From Porogramme epimiltina (taxonomy: Eukaryota > Basidiomycota > Agaricomycetes > Polyporales > Polyporaceae): DNA of 55,118 nt. Positions 31,302 through 42,436 of the stretch are shown here, piece by piece. Under the pieces are notes generated by a model. The model was not told the DNA's origin. It was given only the letters and a program-made list of their open reading frames with translations, and did not search any database. A program made the translations under genes and the position numbers. Numbering within the stretch: position 1 is the stretch's first letter; each line of letters opens with the position of its first letter. The stretch lies in NCBI GenBank assembly GCA_900155495.1, contig FTLJ01000475.1, forward strand, positions 1 through 55,118, given 5' to 3'.

Positions 31302-33320
31302 TCAAATCGACTCGACAGAGATATTGAATTCCTTCAGGACGAGCGTCTGCTGAGGGTTGAGGAGGCAGGGCACGAAACGCAGCGTCGTGCAGACGGCGCG
31401 GTAGATCGCGCTCGGGCTCTTCATGAACTTGACGATCAATTCCTTGCGATACGTTCCGTCTGACACGTGGTCCCTTGAGCACGAGTGGGGTTTGTACAAC
31501 TCTTTGTCGGCGAAACACTCGTCCCAGGGGTCTGCCGAGTGGACAAGGATGCGCACGTAATGTGTGCGCGGGGCCAACTCCGAGGAAGAGTCTCGGGAAT
31601 CGCGGTTTGAATCCGCGCCCTCCACGCCGCAGAGCCCGAGGGTGATTGAGATGAAGGTGTGGGTCTGCTGGCTCCCGAAAGTAACGAGGTCTTTCCTGAT
31701 GAAGCGGAAGAACAGGGCCATCGGAGGGGCCACAGCATCCGGCCCATGGTCCGCCAAGGGCGTGACGTGGTTGAGGTTGGTGGCCGCATCGGGCAAAGTG
31801 AACTGGGCCAGGATAGAATGAGGGAGGCGGAAAGGCGGTGTCGGGTCCGCGGTGAGCATGCGGACTAGGGGCAGCAATTGCGGTGGCGTGGTATCTGAAC
31901 GGAACTCCGGGCGGGCGAGCACGTAGAAACGCTTCCATGTGATTCCCTTCGAATAATCGTTCGCCGGGAGACAGACGCATCGGTAGCTTGACTTGGGGAC
32001 GCCCGTGCGGAACATAGGAAGATGGGAATCCGCGTTACCCTCTGGGGTTTGGAGACTGGTGAGATACAGTCCTATCAGCTGGGACGATGGCGACTCAGAA
32101 GACTCGGAAATCGGCTGCCTGCTTAGACGTGACAATATCATCACCAGTCGAGACCCCTTGTCCAGCTCGATCACAGGGGCCCAGGCGAGCACCCCGTGGG
32201 GGGTGATGGAAAAAGAGGGCGTTTTAGGCCCGTCTTCTGGTAGGGTAGAGGGAGAAGGTGGTTCAAGCCGCTCATGCGTCTGTATACGGGAGCGCTGATT
32301 AATGGGCAAGTAGACCAACAACAGCGTAAAGGAACTCACTAATTGGGAGCCTGGAATAGCACTGCGCCTATCGAAGGTGATATTGGCACAAGACGCAAAC
32401 GGGCGAGGAGAAGACGCGAACAGGTATTGAGACGATAGGAACTGTTGCGTCGAGTCGTCGCGGGGAGGATTGAGGGATGGCTCCGGTTCGTGGCGTCCCC
32501 ATGCGAAGAGCGACATGTCCGGAGAGGTCTTCATGAGCTCCTCTTGCAATCGGTAAAATGCGTTCTGCCCTTCGCCATATAATGTCGCCATGTTGATGCC
32601 GAAGATACCTAGTAGGCAATAGGCCTCGTCTTCAGGTCGGGATGTTCTGCGACCCGAAGCCCACGACATCCGCTGGCCAATGCTCACGGTGGACAGATCC
32701 TGTTCAAACTTGAGAACACAAGTCGGAATTTTTGTGCGTTGTTCGATGAGGGACGCGAGGGATGCCTTTGTTCCCAGCATCTCCCAGTTGGATGCGAGGA
32801 AGATGACGAACTTCGGTGCGAGGAGTTCTTGAAGCGTCCATCCTCTGGTGTGCCATTTACTGTTCTGGAACTCGGCTTCGTCGAAGCCTTTCGGGAGATC
32901 CTCGTTGTGATGGACGTCATGGAGGTAGACGAAACAGACGTCCGAGCGGGAGTAATACTGGCACATGGAGTTGATCGTTTCGGAGAGCTCTGCGCTGCTC
33001 GTCTTGTTTATGCAACACGTATCCGTCCACGCCCATTGGTACCCATGCTTTTCGGCGATTTCGCAAAATTTGCGAGTCTTCGTGGCGACCTCGTTGCGTA
33101 TGTTCACGCCTGATGCCTCGCATCGTCTCCCGTCTGTGTCCAAGTTTACGCCTTGCGCTTTGAGGAGGGCTTCGATATCTTGGAAGCTCTGTTCAGATTC
33201 TGTTGACGCTTCCGCGCTCGAGGTAATCCAAACGTGCGACAGTATTGCGTAACCGCCGGGGACGGCCTCGGGTGAGGGGAATTGTTGCGGAACCGCTGTC
33301 GCAGTGTTGAGAACCCGCAT
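31302..33320 (-). CDS. HET-domain protein 1
   Basis: Fungal HET-domain protein, a family that includes heterokaryon-incompatibility effectors; many basidiomycete members have no known role. ATG at 33320 (MRVLNTATAV). The HET core is clear: GGYAILSHVW, YQWAWTDTCCINKTSSAELSE, INSMCQYYSRSDVCFVYL, WHTRGWTLQELLAP, RMSWASGRRTSRPEDEAYCLLGIFGI, NMATLYGEG and AFYRLQEE, within residues about 25-290. A 45-nt segment, 32339-32295, begins GTGAGT, ends CAG and sits exactly where HET 2 has its intron. I therefore read exons 33320-32340 and 32294-31302, 657 residues, although the frame also stays open without splicing. No membrane span is seen; the C-terminal half has no recognisable domain. Confidence 0.9.
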   Translation of the reverse strand: MRVLNTATAVPQQFPSPEAVPGGYAILSHVWITSSAEASTESEQSFQDIEALLKAQGVNLDTDGRRCEASGVNIRNEVATKTRKFCEIAEKHGYQWAWTDTCCINKTSSAELSETINSMCQYYSRSDVCFVYLHDVHHNEDLPKGFDEAEFQNSKWHTRGWTLQELLAPKFVIFLASNWEMLGTKASLASLIEQRTKIPTCVLKFEQDLSTVSIGQRMSWASGRRTSRPEDEAYCLLGIFGINMATLYGEGQNAFYRLQEELMKTSPDMSLFAWGRHEPEPSLNPPRDDSTQQFLSSQYLFASSPRPFASCANITFDRRSAIPGSQLVSSFTLLLVYLPINQRSRIQTHERLEPPSPSTLPEDGPKTPSFSITPHGVLAWAPVIELDKGSRLVMILSRLSRQPISESSESPSSQLIGLYLTSLQTPEGNADSHLPMFRTGVPKSSYRCVCLPANDYSKGITWKRFYVLARPEFRSDTTPPQLLPLVRMLTADPTPPFRLPHSILAQFTLPDAATNLNHVTPLADHGPDAVAPPMALFFRFIRKDLVTFGSQQTHTFISITLGLCGVEGADSNRDSRDSSSELAPRTHYVRILVHSADPWDECFADKELYKPHSCSRDHVSDGTYRKELIVKFMKSPSAIYRAVCTTLRFVPCLLNPQQTLVLKEFNISVESI

Positions 33321-34154
33321 GACAGAAGGAAGTTTCTGCACAGATATTTAGAAGTTGTGCATTGTGATTTTCAGCACAACTAGTACCTATCTACGCCGTG
33401 CAGCGATTGCTGTCTTCCCTCCTTCTGGGGGTGAGGTGGACGTCCAAAAATAACGCACCCAGTCTGCGGGTGGCACAGGTGGTAGCGGGTGAAGAGAGGG
33501 TCGAGGACTAAGGTTAGCTGTGATCGTGCATCCTCGCACTTAAGAGCTCCACGGGTCTTTAGGTTCCTGGGACATCGGTGATACGGTGCTTGTAGAAGCT
33601 ACTGCCGCGCTGTGCCATAAAGTTTGGCTCGGCCCGTGAAGCTTTCAAGCACCGGGCACTCACAATCATAGTGCTGTTTAAGGATAAGATGGCTCTCATA
33701 TCATGAAATATTAAGGGAGCACACCTAGAATAGCACATGAGTGGGCGTTGAGTACGGATCTGGGGAACCTGGTCATAAAGGTCGCTAAAATATCAATACA
33801 GGTTCGTCCGTCATAGGTGTTAGGGCCTAGGCTCGTCCCCAGTCTGTCCGGGTTGACGCATTGAACTCCGACGGATGGATCGGAAGGGACTGAGTTTCAA
33901 TTATATATTTATGGACCAAGCTCCTACTAAATTGTAATATAGCCCATCAATTTAGGCTGCTACAATCAAAACTCCGTAGAACTCCAAATTCCACCATTCT
34001 TTTCTCATGGCTCTGCAGTTGCATGATGCAAAACCTGTTGGAGATACATCCGTACACTCATTTACCCGCTCAGAACCGAGGAAGTGCCCAGGTTAGCGTA
34101 GTACGAACATTATTGAGACGCATCATATGACTGACACGACTCTCAACTCCAAAA
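33321..34154. other. Intergenic between two HET genes
   Basis: Lower GC than its surroundings, with AT-rich patches near 33895-33925. It should hold the HET 1 promoter and HET 2 terminator. No gene or repeat seen. Confidence 0.5.
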
Positions 34155-36127
34155 TTACTCGGCGGGGTCATCTATAGAGACATCAAAGCAATTAAGTACT
34201 ATTGTTCGCTCCGGAGCGATAGGGCACTGAGAAAAGCCAAGTTTCACTGTAACGTCTTTGTAGGAGCCCTGGGGGCTCTCGGCATGACCAGTAAACATAA
34301 CGCGCTCCCTCCGCTGCACTTGGCATCCTGACCAGAGTGAAATGTGATCCGCGTCACAGGAGTGGTCGGAGCTCTTCAACCCTGCAAAGGGACCTTTGAA
34401 CCCCTCGCCCCATTGGTTGGTTTGATGAATGGTGATGCGCGCGAAGTGAGGGCCCAGCTGAGCGAACGCGCCCGGGATTCTGTCGCGGCCACACGTCCCG
34501 AGCGCTATGAGGATGAAGACCTGGCCCTTGCAATATTCGCCGACCCGAGCGAGATCCTGTCGGACGATGCGGAACACCAATGTCATAGGACACAGGCCGT
34601 CCCACCCTTCAAGGTTGGGTGGTTCCATGATCTGGTGGAGGCAAGTTGTGCTGTTCGTACAGATTTCCCGTAGGTAGGCGAATGGGATTCGGAAGGGAGC
34701 AGGAGGATGGCTTGCCATGAGGCGCATGATATGCTGTATCGGTGATGGTGTCGGATCTGCAAGGAACTCTGGGCGTGTGAGGATATGAAAGGTCGCTGGC
34801 GTTCTTTTGTATGTGTTCAAGTTGTCTGTAAAGCGGACGCAACGGTAGGTTGAGCTCTCCACGCCCGCGCGGAAAAATGGAACGTTGGTATGTGCGTCCT
34901 TGTTGAGCTCGGATTTGGTGAGATACAACCCAATTCGAATTTTGCTCGAGGTGTCAGGGGTCGACGGTTGATTCAACGAGCACGACAACACCATGACGAG
35001 ACGATGATCGCGCACGATGATCACTGGGGTATGAGCAAGAACACCGTGAGGTGTGAGTGTAAACATCGAAGTCCTAGAGTTTTCTACCTGATATTGAAGA
35101 TAGATTAGACCTCTGTGCCGTGCGGTTGGTAACGCTATGCATAACACCAACTTACCCTGACTGCCCCCTTTTTTGCGAATGTGCTACCGGGTTCGAAGAC
35201 AACATCCCTACAGGATGCAAATGACCGAGGGGAAGACGCGAATAGAAACTGTGCTGCTGCGAAGCGGCCTGTTGTGTCGTCTCGGAGAGGTTTGAATGAA
35301 GGGCTTGATCCGGGGGTGCAGGGTTCGTGGTTGCCCCATGCGAAGAGCGATGTATCTGGGGAGGTTTTCATGATCTCCTCCTGCAGCCGGTAGAAGGCCT
35401 TGTCTCCTTCACCATAAAGCGCGGGCATGTTGACACCAAATATGCCCATAAGACAGTACGCTTCATCTTCTAGTCGCGTCGTCCGGCGTTTCGATGCCCA
35501 TGACATTCTCTGTGCCACGCTGACGTGGGCGACATCCACTTCGAAGCGGAGGACCTTGGTCGGGATTCCGGTCGCTTCCTGTAGAAGAGGAGTCAAGGAT
35601 GCCTTGGTCCCTATGACACTCCAATCTTCCGCGAGGAACACGACGAGCCTCGGGGCAAGGAGTTCCTGCAGCGCCCATCCCCGCGTATGCCACTCGCTGT
35701 TCCGGAACCTTGCAGAGTCAAAGCCCCCTGGAGTCCTTGGATCGGGATGTACGTCACGGAGGTAGACGAAGCAGACGTCTGAGAGGCGGTAGTAACGGAA
35801 CATGGAGTTGATCGCCTCGGAGAGCTCCGCGCTGCTCGTCTTGTCGATACAGCACGTATCCGCCCATGCCCATTGGTATCCGTACGCCTTCGCGATTTTG
35901 CAGAACTCACGGATTTTGTAAGCCACTTGATGAGGAATGCCGCCACTGTCAGGTTGTGCCGTCCGCCGAGTTGGAGTGTTGTTCTTTGCTTGCAATCCGC
36001 GTATGTCCTGGAAGGTCTGCTCTTGATCTTTGTCCCAGACGTGAGAGAGCACGGCATAACCACCCGGAACGCTTTCAGGGGATTCAAAGGGGTAGAGTGC
36101 TGCCGTCCCAGTATCGAGGAACCACAT
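34155..36127 (-). CDS. HET-domain protein 2
   Basis: Tandem paralogue of HET 1, clearly diverged. ATG at 36127 (MWFLDTGTAALYPF); exons 36127-35156 and 35087-34155, joined across a 68-nt GTAAGT...ATCAG intron, give 634 residues. HET motifs: GGYAVLSHVW, YQWAWADTCCIDKTSSAELSE, FRYYRLSDVCFVYL, WHTRGWALQELLAP, RMSWASKRRTTRLEDEAYCLMGIFGV, MPALYGEG and AFYRLQEE. The C-terminal half aligns with that of HET 1 (TPHGVLA, YRCVR, RPEF, PPAPFRIP), so the whole architecture is shared. Where HET 1 has an additional Ser-rich stretch, this copy is shorter. No membrane span. Function cannot be told beyond the family. Confidence 0.92.
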
Positions 36128-36818
36128 TGGCACTCGGCACGCGGAGAGTCGTGCAGCTGGGGGGTGTCTATGATGTACGACATATAAGCGTGGGGAAGAT
36201 CACCATGAGGTACACAAAGGTTTACACCACAAGGATAGGCGAGGAGTGCGCAGTGCACCCGCGACCTTGCAACTACGATGCGATGAAGGGGATCTCAAAG
36301 ATGTAGAGAACTTGGGCTATGAGAGCGGGAGGACAAGAGGAAAAGAGCGAATGCTTCTGCGTGAGAAACATAGCTCGTGTCTCTTGAGATCCGTTTGGGG
36401 ATAGACCGCAGCAGCTGGTGATTCGCCTACAAACAAGGTTAGGATTTGTACGTGATGGGCAAGCACTCGGCCAGACGATCCTTGAAGCTTAAGCGCTGGA
36501 GTACATGATAGAGCAATACGCTAAATCAATGCGTGTTACGCTCCCGTATCGTCCAGGACGTCCATTCCAGCTTCATGTTACCGTCAGCCACAAATGGTGT
36601 TTCAAACCGCACATGCGCACCTTGGACCGACTTGCCGCCGGGAGTAGCTGGGAGCACGATCGGGGAAACTTTCCAGGGACGATGGAAATCCAGATATCAG
36701 CTCGTAAAAAACGGGATGTACATTATAACAATACCGAGAAGCGGGACAGTGTCAGATTGATAGCGAGGTTGAACCAAACAGGGGTCATCATCCACAAAAT
36801 ATCCGTCTCGACCGCCCT
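36128..36818. other. Intergenic, no gene recognised
   Basis: Upstream of HET 2 and downstream of the lyase gene on the same strand. Plus-strand frames starting near 36505 and 35866 are shadows without motifs. Confidence 0.5.
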
Positions 36819-38108
36819 CTACAGGCCCACTCCAAAGAACGCGCCCGCCAAGGCGATCGCGCCTGCGGCCCACGTGAGAGCAGCGGGACGCATGCCCACG
36901 AGCGACTGCGCGCCGCTGACCTTCGCGCCGGTGAGGTTCGAGGCGGCCGAGCTGCCCCAGAGCTGGAAGTTGCGGAAGTACGCGTTCGTGTCAGACGAGG
37001 GAGCCCAGGACGAGTCGCTGCCGCCGTAGAATGTCGAGAAGTAGAGGCCGCCGACGGAGACACTGGAGGCAGCACGGTATTGCAGTGCCTGCTCGTCGAG
37101 CGCCTGGACGTTGTTGTAACTGAGAGTGGGGGAGGGAAGGGGGGGGGAGTCAGCCGCTTGAGCAGATGAGAGGCGGAGGCTGACGTACTAGAGAGAAACT
37201 TCTCCGTTTGCGGTGTCTGACGGCGAGTTCAAACGCACGAGGAGCGTGACGCGGTTCCATCTATCGCGGAAAAATAGCTCTCAGATTCCGGTCGCCCAGA
37301 CACTAATGAGAACGACTCACTGGCCAACTACGAATTCGAACGAGTCGCGGTCGATACTGGTCCCGAACCCGTCGTCATTGCACAAAAAGTCCGAATTGGA
37401 ACAGATGTTGTTTGGAGTGGGAATGTACGCGTATACTAGGCGATGGGGCCCCCGTCAGCATTCCGAGCATTCACGGCGGGGGAATTTGTCGCGTCGGAGA
37501 CTGCGGCTGCGGAAAAGAACGGGAGCAGAATGCCACTCACCCTCGCCGGCTCCCTGTTTCCTCCACATCAGGCGCGAGCTGAAGCAGTTCGTGCCGTTCG
37601 ACGCAGACCCTCCTGAGCACCCGTCCGGATCGGGTCCTCCGCGCACGCCGGGGAGCTTCCCGCCCTTGACGAAGTCGAAGTTAGAGTCGAACGCGACCTC
37701 GTACGTGAGCAGCATGCTGTTGAACGTGGAGCCATCCGAGGTGTTCCAGAGCGAGTAGAGCTGCATGCCGCTCGATTCACTGCCAAACCCACCCTTCGGG
37801 TACTTGACTTGGAGTACGGGCCCTGTGGAGTTCGTCGTCGATACAGGCGCGGGGTTGTTGGGGAAGGGGTCGTCAACGAAGGCGATGTTACCGCCACCCT
37901 GCTGTATCTGGCCCTTGGAGAGAGACCAGCCGCTGACGATGAAGGACTGCGCATCCGAGTTGGAGAGCGTCTGAGTGGGGAAGGGCATGGAAGTGCTTGT
38001 TGCGAGCGAGTACATGGACGCGAGCGTTGTGGGATCCGCGATTTGCACCGACCATGACGGGGTGGCGGCAGCGAGAAGGGTAAGGACGGTGAGCGCGTGT
38101 GGCAACAT
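36819..38108 (-). CDS. Secreted polysaccharide lyase (alginate-lyase-like, PL14 type)
   Basis: Matches fungal proteins annotated as polysaccharide lyase family 14; the true substrate (a uronate polymer) is not known from sequence. Exons 38108-37541, 37435-37321, 37260-37189 and 37119-36819 join in frame to 351 residues. A signal peptide (MLPHALTVLTLLAAATPSWS) is followed by the lyase fold: LLTYEVAFDSNFDFVKGGKLPG, then a GCSGG...NCFSSRLMWR stretch, AYIPTP and SFEFVVGQWNRVTLLVRLN, all typical landmarks. Unusually, it ends in a hydrophobic stretch (AALTWAAGAIALAGAFFGVGL) after a small-residue Ser/Asn region, which looks like a GPI-anchor signal. The enzyme may thus be wall- or membrane-bound. 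Confidence 0.88.
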
Positions 38109-39932
38109 GGCTAGATGTCTTCGAGCGTAGGGGCAAGGATGCTGGGCGCAGGGATGGAGATGGCGGGCCCGCCCGTAGACGAAGAGAGGTGGGATGAAGG
38201 TGCGGCCAAGGTGTGGCTGTTGTGCCGAGAGCTATGTTAGGCACACACGGGCATAACACGCCAGAAATACCATCCTCTCACCAATCTATGCCCTCCGTCG
38301 ATGCAGGTGCGGCGAGCAACTGAGGCTCAGAATTAAAGACGGAGAGTAGAGAAGCCGGGTATGACTTTAACCAGAGGTAAGTAGAAGAGAAAGTGCTGTT
38401 GCAAGCCCGAGGTCTGTGTCCCTGACCACCGCTTGTTCACCGCTTCCCCGGCCGTTGCCGGCCTTGCCAACCTCTCCGTTGTGTCGGGCGCTTCCCACAG
38501 TCACTCTCCACTCCTCAGCGCACGCACGAAATCCATATCATGATGACGTGCCTCTGGACTCGCCGACGCAGCAAATAGAACAAACAGAATCTCAATAATG
38601 GGAGTTTGAAATACTCTACTGTTCATAGTAGTACACTCAGTTGGTCTCGCTGGTGCGACCAGCGACCGGTAAACTAATGTTCCGCATAGGTTGCGTCCTT
38701 TTCATTTCATGATTCCCCACAGTTTTTCTGACTCGTTGATTGGACAGACATCACACAGGGCTGTCTCTACTTCGCCCTGATCTGCAGCTATGTTGTGTAG
38801 ACACAGTCCCCAACGTTCAACGCTTAATGTCTAGGGTTGCCTGCGGATCAAAAATTGTCCCCGCGAACACCTTCGGAAGCCAGAGACGTGTCACAGGTGA
38901 GTCTTCTGTGTGCATGGGGCGTCGCTGGCTCAGTACTCAAGACATACAGCGCACTTGGCATCATGGATGATTGCACCAACCCAAGTCCGCTGACACCCGG
39001 GTTTGTGATTTACTTGCTCGTGCTGACGCCGGGGAACAGGTTCGTGGGCTGGTCACTACAGCAAGATTGCATTCATTTGTTTAAGCCCGCTTCAAACCCC
39101 AACTCTCCTCGATACACCCAGATTTGCAGGGTAGCTGGACGGCAGCTTGAGTGTTCTTCGTGGACTAGATGTCTCCAAGTCTAAAATCCCGTTTGGCTAT
39201 TCGGCCCTCCTCGGTCGCTCATCCGAGGACGTTGCAGCGTATGTCATTGGTCCAACGTCGGTTCACCGCTTTCACCGATGCGGGAATCATGACAACACAC
39301 TGATCGCTTGACATTTTAGCCCAGACATGCGCCACAACATCACAACCGGAACTTACAAGTGTATTCGCTCTCGAGTAGTCTCAAGTACGTCGCAACTCGT
39401 GCTCTCTTCTGTCTCGCAGGTCATCATACAGCTTCTCAAGATAGCATTCACTCGGGGGATAGAGCAATAGATGATATCGCCAGAACCAAAAAGTCTGAAG
39501 ACTGACGTATGTCATGCACGTGACTTTCCTCCTCACAGCCTCGTCGTTGACGCTGATTCCAGTACAACGGGATCAGCAACTCGCGGACTCTCGCATGCGC
39601 GGTCGCTTGAGCCTGATGATCCCGAGTTCAGGCAGATCTTGGCGTACGCGACGCCGCGGCGGAGCGGTGAAGCTGAAAGACTGTTTAAACCCGGTGCGCA
39701 GATCGACTTGGTTCCCCGTCTGCCCATCCTCTGACGACTGACGCCCTTCACGTCCTGCCCAAGGTCCCTTAGGCCTCTTTCATTCGACTGCTGTTTGGTG
39801 GTGGCCCTGGTTGGCCCTTTTGCTTCGGTTCACTTCCCCCGGCGGGCCCTTCTTGTTATTCCAACAACTCGTTAATTCAACATACACCCCTCCCATCCGA
39901 ACGCACCACACCGTCTTTTCAAACTTATCACA
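38109..39932. other. Divergent intergenic region, lyase and lipase
   Basis: About 1.8 kb between divergent starts. A perfect 8-bp hairpin (TCGCTGGT, loop GCG, ACCAGCGA) lies at 38647-38665. No gene with motif or splice support was found; small plus-strand frames near 39471-39741 are unsupported. Confidence 0.5.
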
Positions 39933-41143
39933 ATGCACGCCTTCTCTACCATCCTCGCCTTCGCCGCAGCGCTGCAACTGCCGCTCGCGGCGCGTGGCGC
40001 TCCCGTCCCCGGCATCTTCGATGCCCTCGGACTCGGAGACATCAACATCGACATCGGCGACACCTCCGACACGGCGCCGACGCCGGTCTCGCAGGAGGAC
40101 ATCTCGGGCACGCTCGTGCGGCCCGCGCTCTTCGCGCGCGTCGCGTACTGCTCGTCGGCGCGCGTCCAGGACCTCTCGTGCGGCGAGCAGTGCGACGCGC
40201 TCGGCGGGAACGTCACCGTGCTCGCGACGGGCGGCGACGGCGGGCGCACGCCGCGCTTCTACGTCGCGCACGACGCGGCCGAGGACCAGATCGTCGTCGC
40301 GCACCAGGGCACGGACCCGAAGAACCTGCTCTCGGACCTCAACGACATCAACTTCCTCCAGGTCGACGCGAACACGACCGTCCTCCCGGACGCGGGCGGT
40401 GAGTCGCGTGCCCCCTCCCCACGCTGAATTGAGATTGCGATCCGCTGGGGCTGACCGTCCTTTCCATGTGCTCGCGCGCGCCCGCAGATGATGTTAAGAT
40501 GCACGACGGCTTCGCAGACACGCAGGGGCGGACCGCGGACGAGATCCTCGCGGCCGTCCAGGCGGCGCTCGAGTCCACGGGCGCGAAGAAGGTGCTCGTG
40601 ACGGGCCACAGCCTCGGGGCCGCGGTCGCGAGCATCGACGGGATGATGCTGAGGATGAAGCTCGACCCGAGCGTCGCGGTGACCACCACAGTATTTGGCC
40701 TCCCCAGGGTCGGCAACCAGGCCTGGGCAGACCTTGTCGACTCTACCGTGAGTACTTCAGTGCGGCACCGTGCGGGCCCGTCCCCCCACCTGCTGCTTCT
40801 TCGTGCCTGTCGTGTGCTCCCCGACGCTGACGGTGCCTTTCTTTTGTGTCGCGTTGTGTCGTGTCGTGTCGTGCAGTTGGGCACGGCATTCACGTTCGTG
40901 ACGAACCAGGACGACCCCGTCCCGCAAGTGCCGCCGCAGTTCCTCAACTTCCAGCACCCGAGCAACGAGATCCACATCACCGCGGTGGACGAGACGGGCG
41001 AGAGGGCGACGGCGGGGCGCTGCAAGCAGCAGGAGAACGAGAACTGCGCGGCGGGGAACAGCCTGCTGGACCTGAGCGTGGACAACCACAGGGGCCCGTA
41101 CTTCGCGAAGATATCGATGGGAAACCGGTTCTGCCCCGTATGA
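39933..41143 (+). CDS. Secreted class-3 lipase
   Basis: Alpha/beta-hydrolase of the lipase class 3 (Rhizomucor/Thermomyces-type) family, hydrolysing triglycerides or related esters outside the cell. Exons 39933-40398, 40488-40747 and 40877-41143 give 330 residues. Signal peptide MHAFSTILAFAAALQLPLAARG. Motifs: VVAHQGTDPK (oxyanion side), the nucleophile elbow GHSLGAA, the acid Asp region TNQDDPVPQVPP, and the catalytic His probably in PSNEIHI. Cys pairs (YCSSARVQDLSCGEQC) fit a secreted enzyme. The second intron contains a short GTGTC-type tandem repeat close to its acceptor (about 40845-40875). The start has an A at -3 and lies about 30 nt downstream of a pyrimidine-rich stretch. Confidence 0.93.
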
Positions 41144-42335
41144 TAGGATTCTTCGAGTGCATGCACGCCACATGGCACATAATGGACAGCGCCCCTGTGT
41201 TTATTTATAGACTCGAACTTAAGCTTGCGACGACGCTCTTGGCGGCGGAGAGATGCCTGACGGAACAGCAGGGCGAACGACGGAAGAACATACGTGCAGA
41301 GGGCGTGGAGGGGCGGAGTTGCCATATGCAGGCGGCCGATGATGGGCGGGTGGGCGCCGGGGGTGGCCGACGACGGCCGGGAGGGCCGGGCCGCGCGTGT
41401 GATGCGGAGGAGGGGGGCTTGGCGGCAACTTGGGCGATGACGCTACCCCCGGGGGCCCGGCTCCCAGGATCCCAGCAGACGCCCCGTTCTCGTTCTTTCA
41501 GTCCGCGACCTGCATGGTGCTTGCATCTCGTGTGCGCCCACCCGGGGCTTCGCTCGTCCCCTCGATGCAGGGTCGCACGACCCGTTGCGGGCCATCAGCA
41601 AACGCGGCCACACCGGCTTATCGTGCGAGCACAGCGCGTGGACCCTCGTCCTCACCTGACGGTGAGTCGCACTTGTGCCTCTGGAATAGAACCTGAGCTT
41701 ACCACAGAGGTGGCCAGGAAGCATGCGTGTGTCTGACATGCAGCAGCGCCGCGGTCCACCGCACTCGGTGGTCGTCCTTGCCAAGCCCCCGCGTTGGAGC
41801 CATTCCTCCGCGTCGACGCCCCCCAGTAGTGCCGGCGGCGCGCCCCCCACAGCTTCGAATCGTCCGAGATTAGCAACAGGCGCGGGGGCTGGGGTCGCGC
41901 GAAGGTGCGCGTCGGCCTGTTCGAGTCTTATCGCGCCCCGTTCCATCTCACTGTGACCGCACCGGTTCTGATGGTTCCCAGGCGGCGCAAATCTTGCACG
42001 TCCTCGCCCTCGCCACCGCATGAAGCTCTCTCACACCGGGCGCGCGCTGGGAACCGCGCGTCGACAAAACGACCTCTCGCCATTCAACGTTAGCTTCCTT
42101 TTAGCCTTAACTGGGCGATCTCGCCTTGGGCACCACCCGCGCACGGTGCGACCCAGGCGGGGGGGACCCTTCCCGCTTCGCGTGCAGATTTGTCGGCGCC
42201 GCGTGCTCCGCGTTTATCCAGCCCTTCTCGCCCAAGGGGCTTCCATGTGTTCGACTTCTGCGCGCGTTATCACCCGACTTCTCCTCGGTCACGTTGCCGG
42301 CCCTCCGCCTCGCGCGCCGCCGCCCGGGCGAACGC
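41144..42335. other. Intergenic between lipase and sedolisin 2
   Basis: No gene seen. From about 42190 the sequence becomes similar to the region upstream of sedolisin 1 (minus strand, 14376 downward), so the duplicated sedolisin unit begins here. Confidence 0.6.
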
Positions 42336-42342
42336 TATAAAG
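42336..42342 (+). promoter_or_regulatory. TATA box of sedolisin 2
   Basis: TATAAAG about 100 nt before the start codon, in the same GAACGCTATAAAGCGTGCAG context as in sedolisin 1. Confidence 0.65.
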
Positions 42343-42436
42343 CGTGCAGCGCGCGCCCCTCTGGCGGTTCTCCACCGACGAGCTCGCCCTCAGTCGCCCC
42401 GGACACTCGGACACTCGGCTCCTCCGACTCGCCGCC

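Noticed and set aside
38647..38665. Hairpin as a terminator or RNA gene
   Set aside because: An isolated 8-bp stem; such stems are common by chance and have no bacterial-type role here.
40845..40875. GTGTC repeats as a functional element
   Set aside because: Short simple repeat within an intron; no sign of more.
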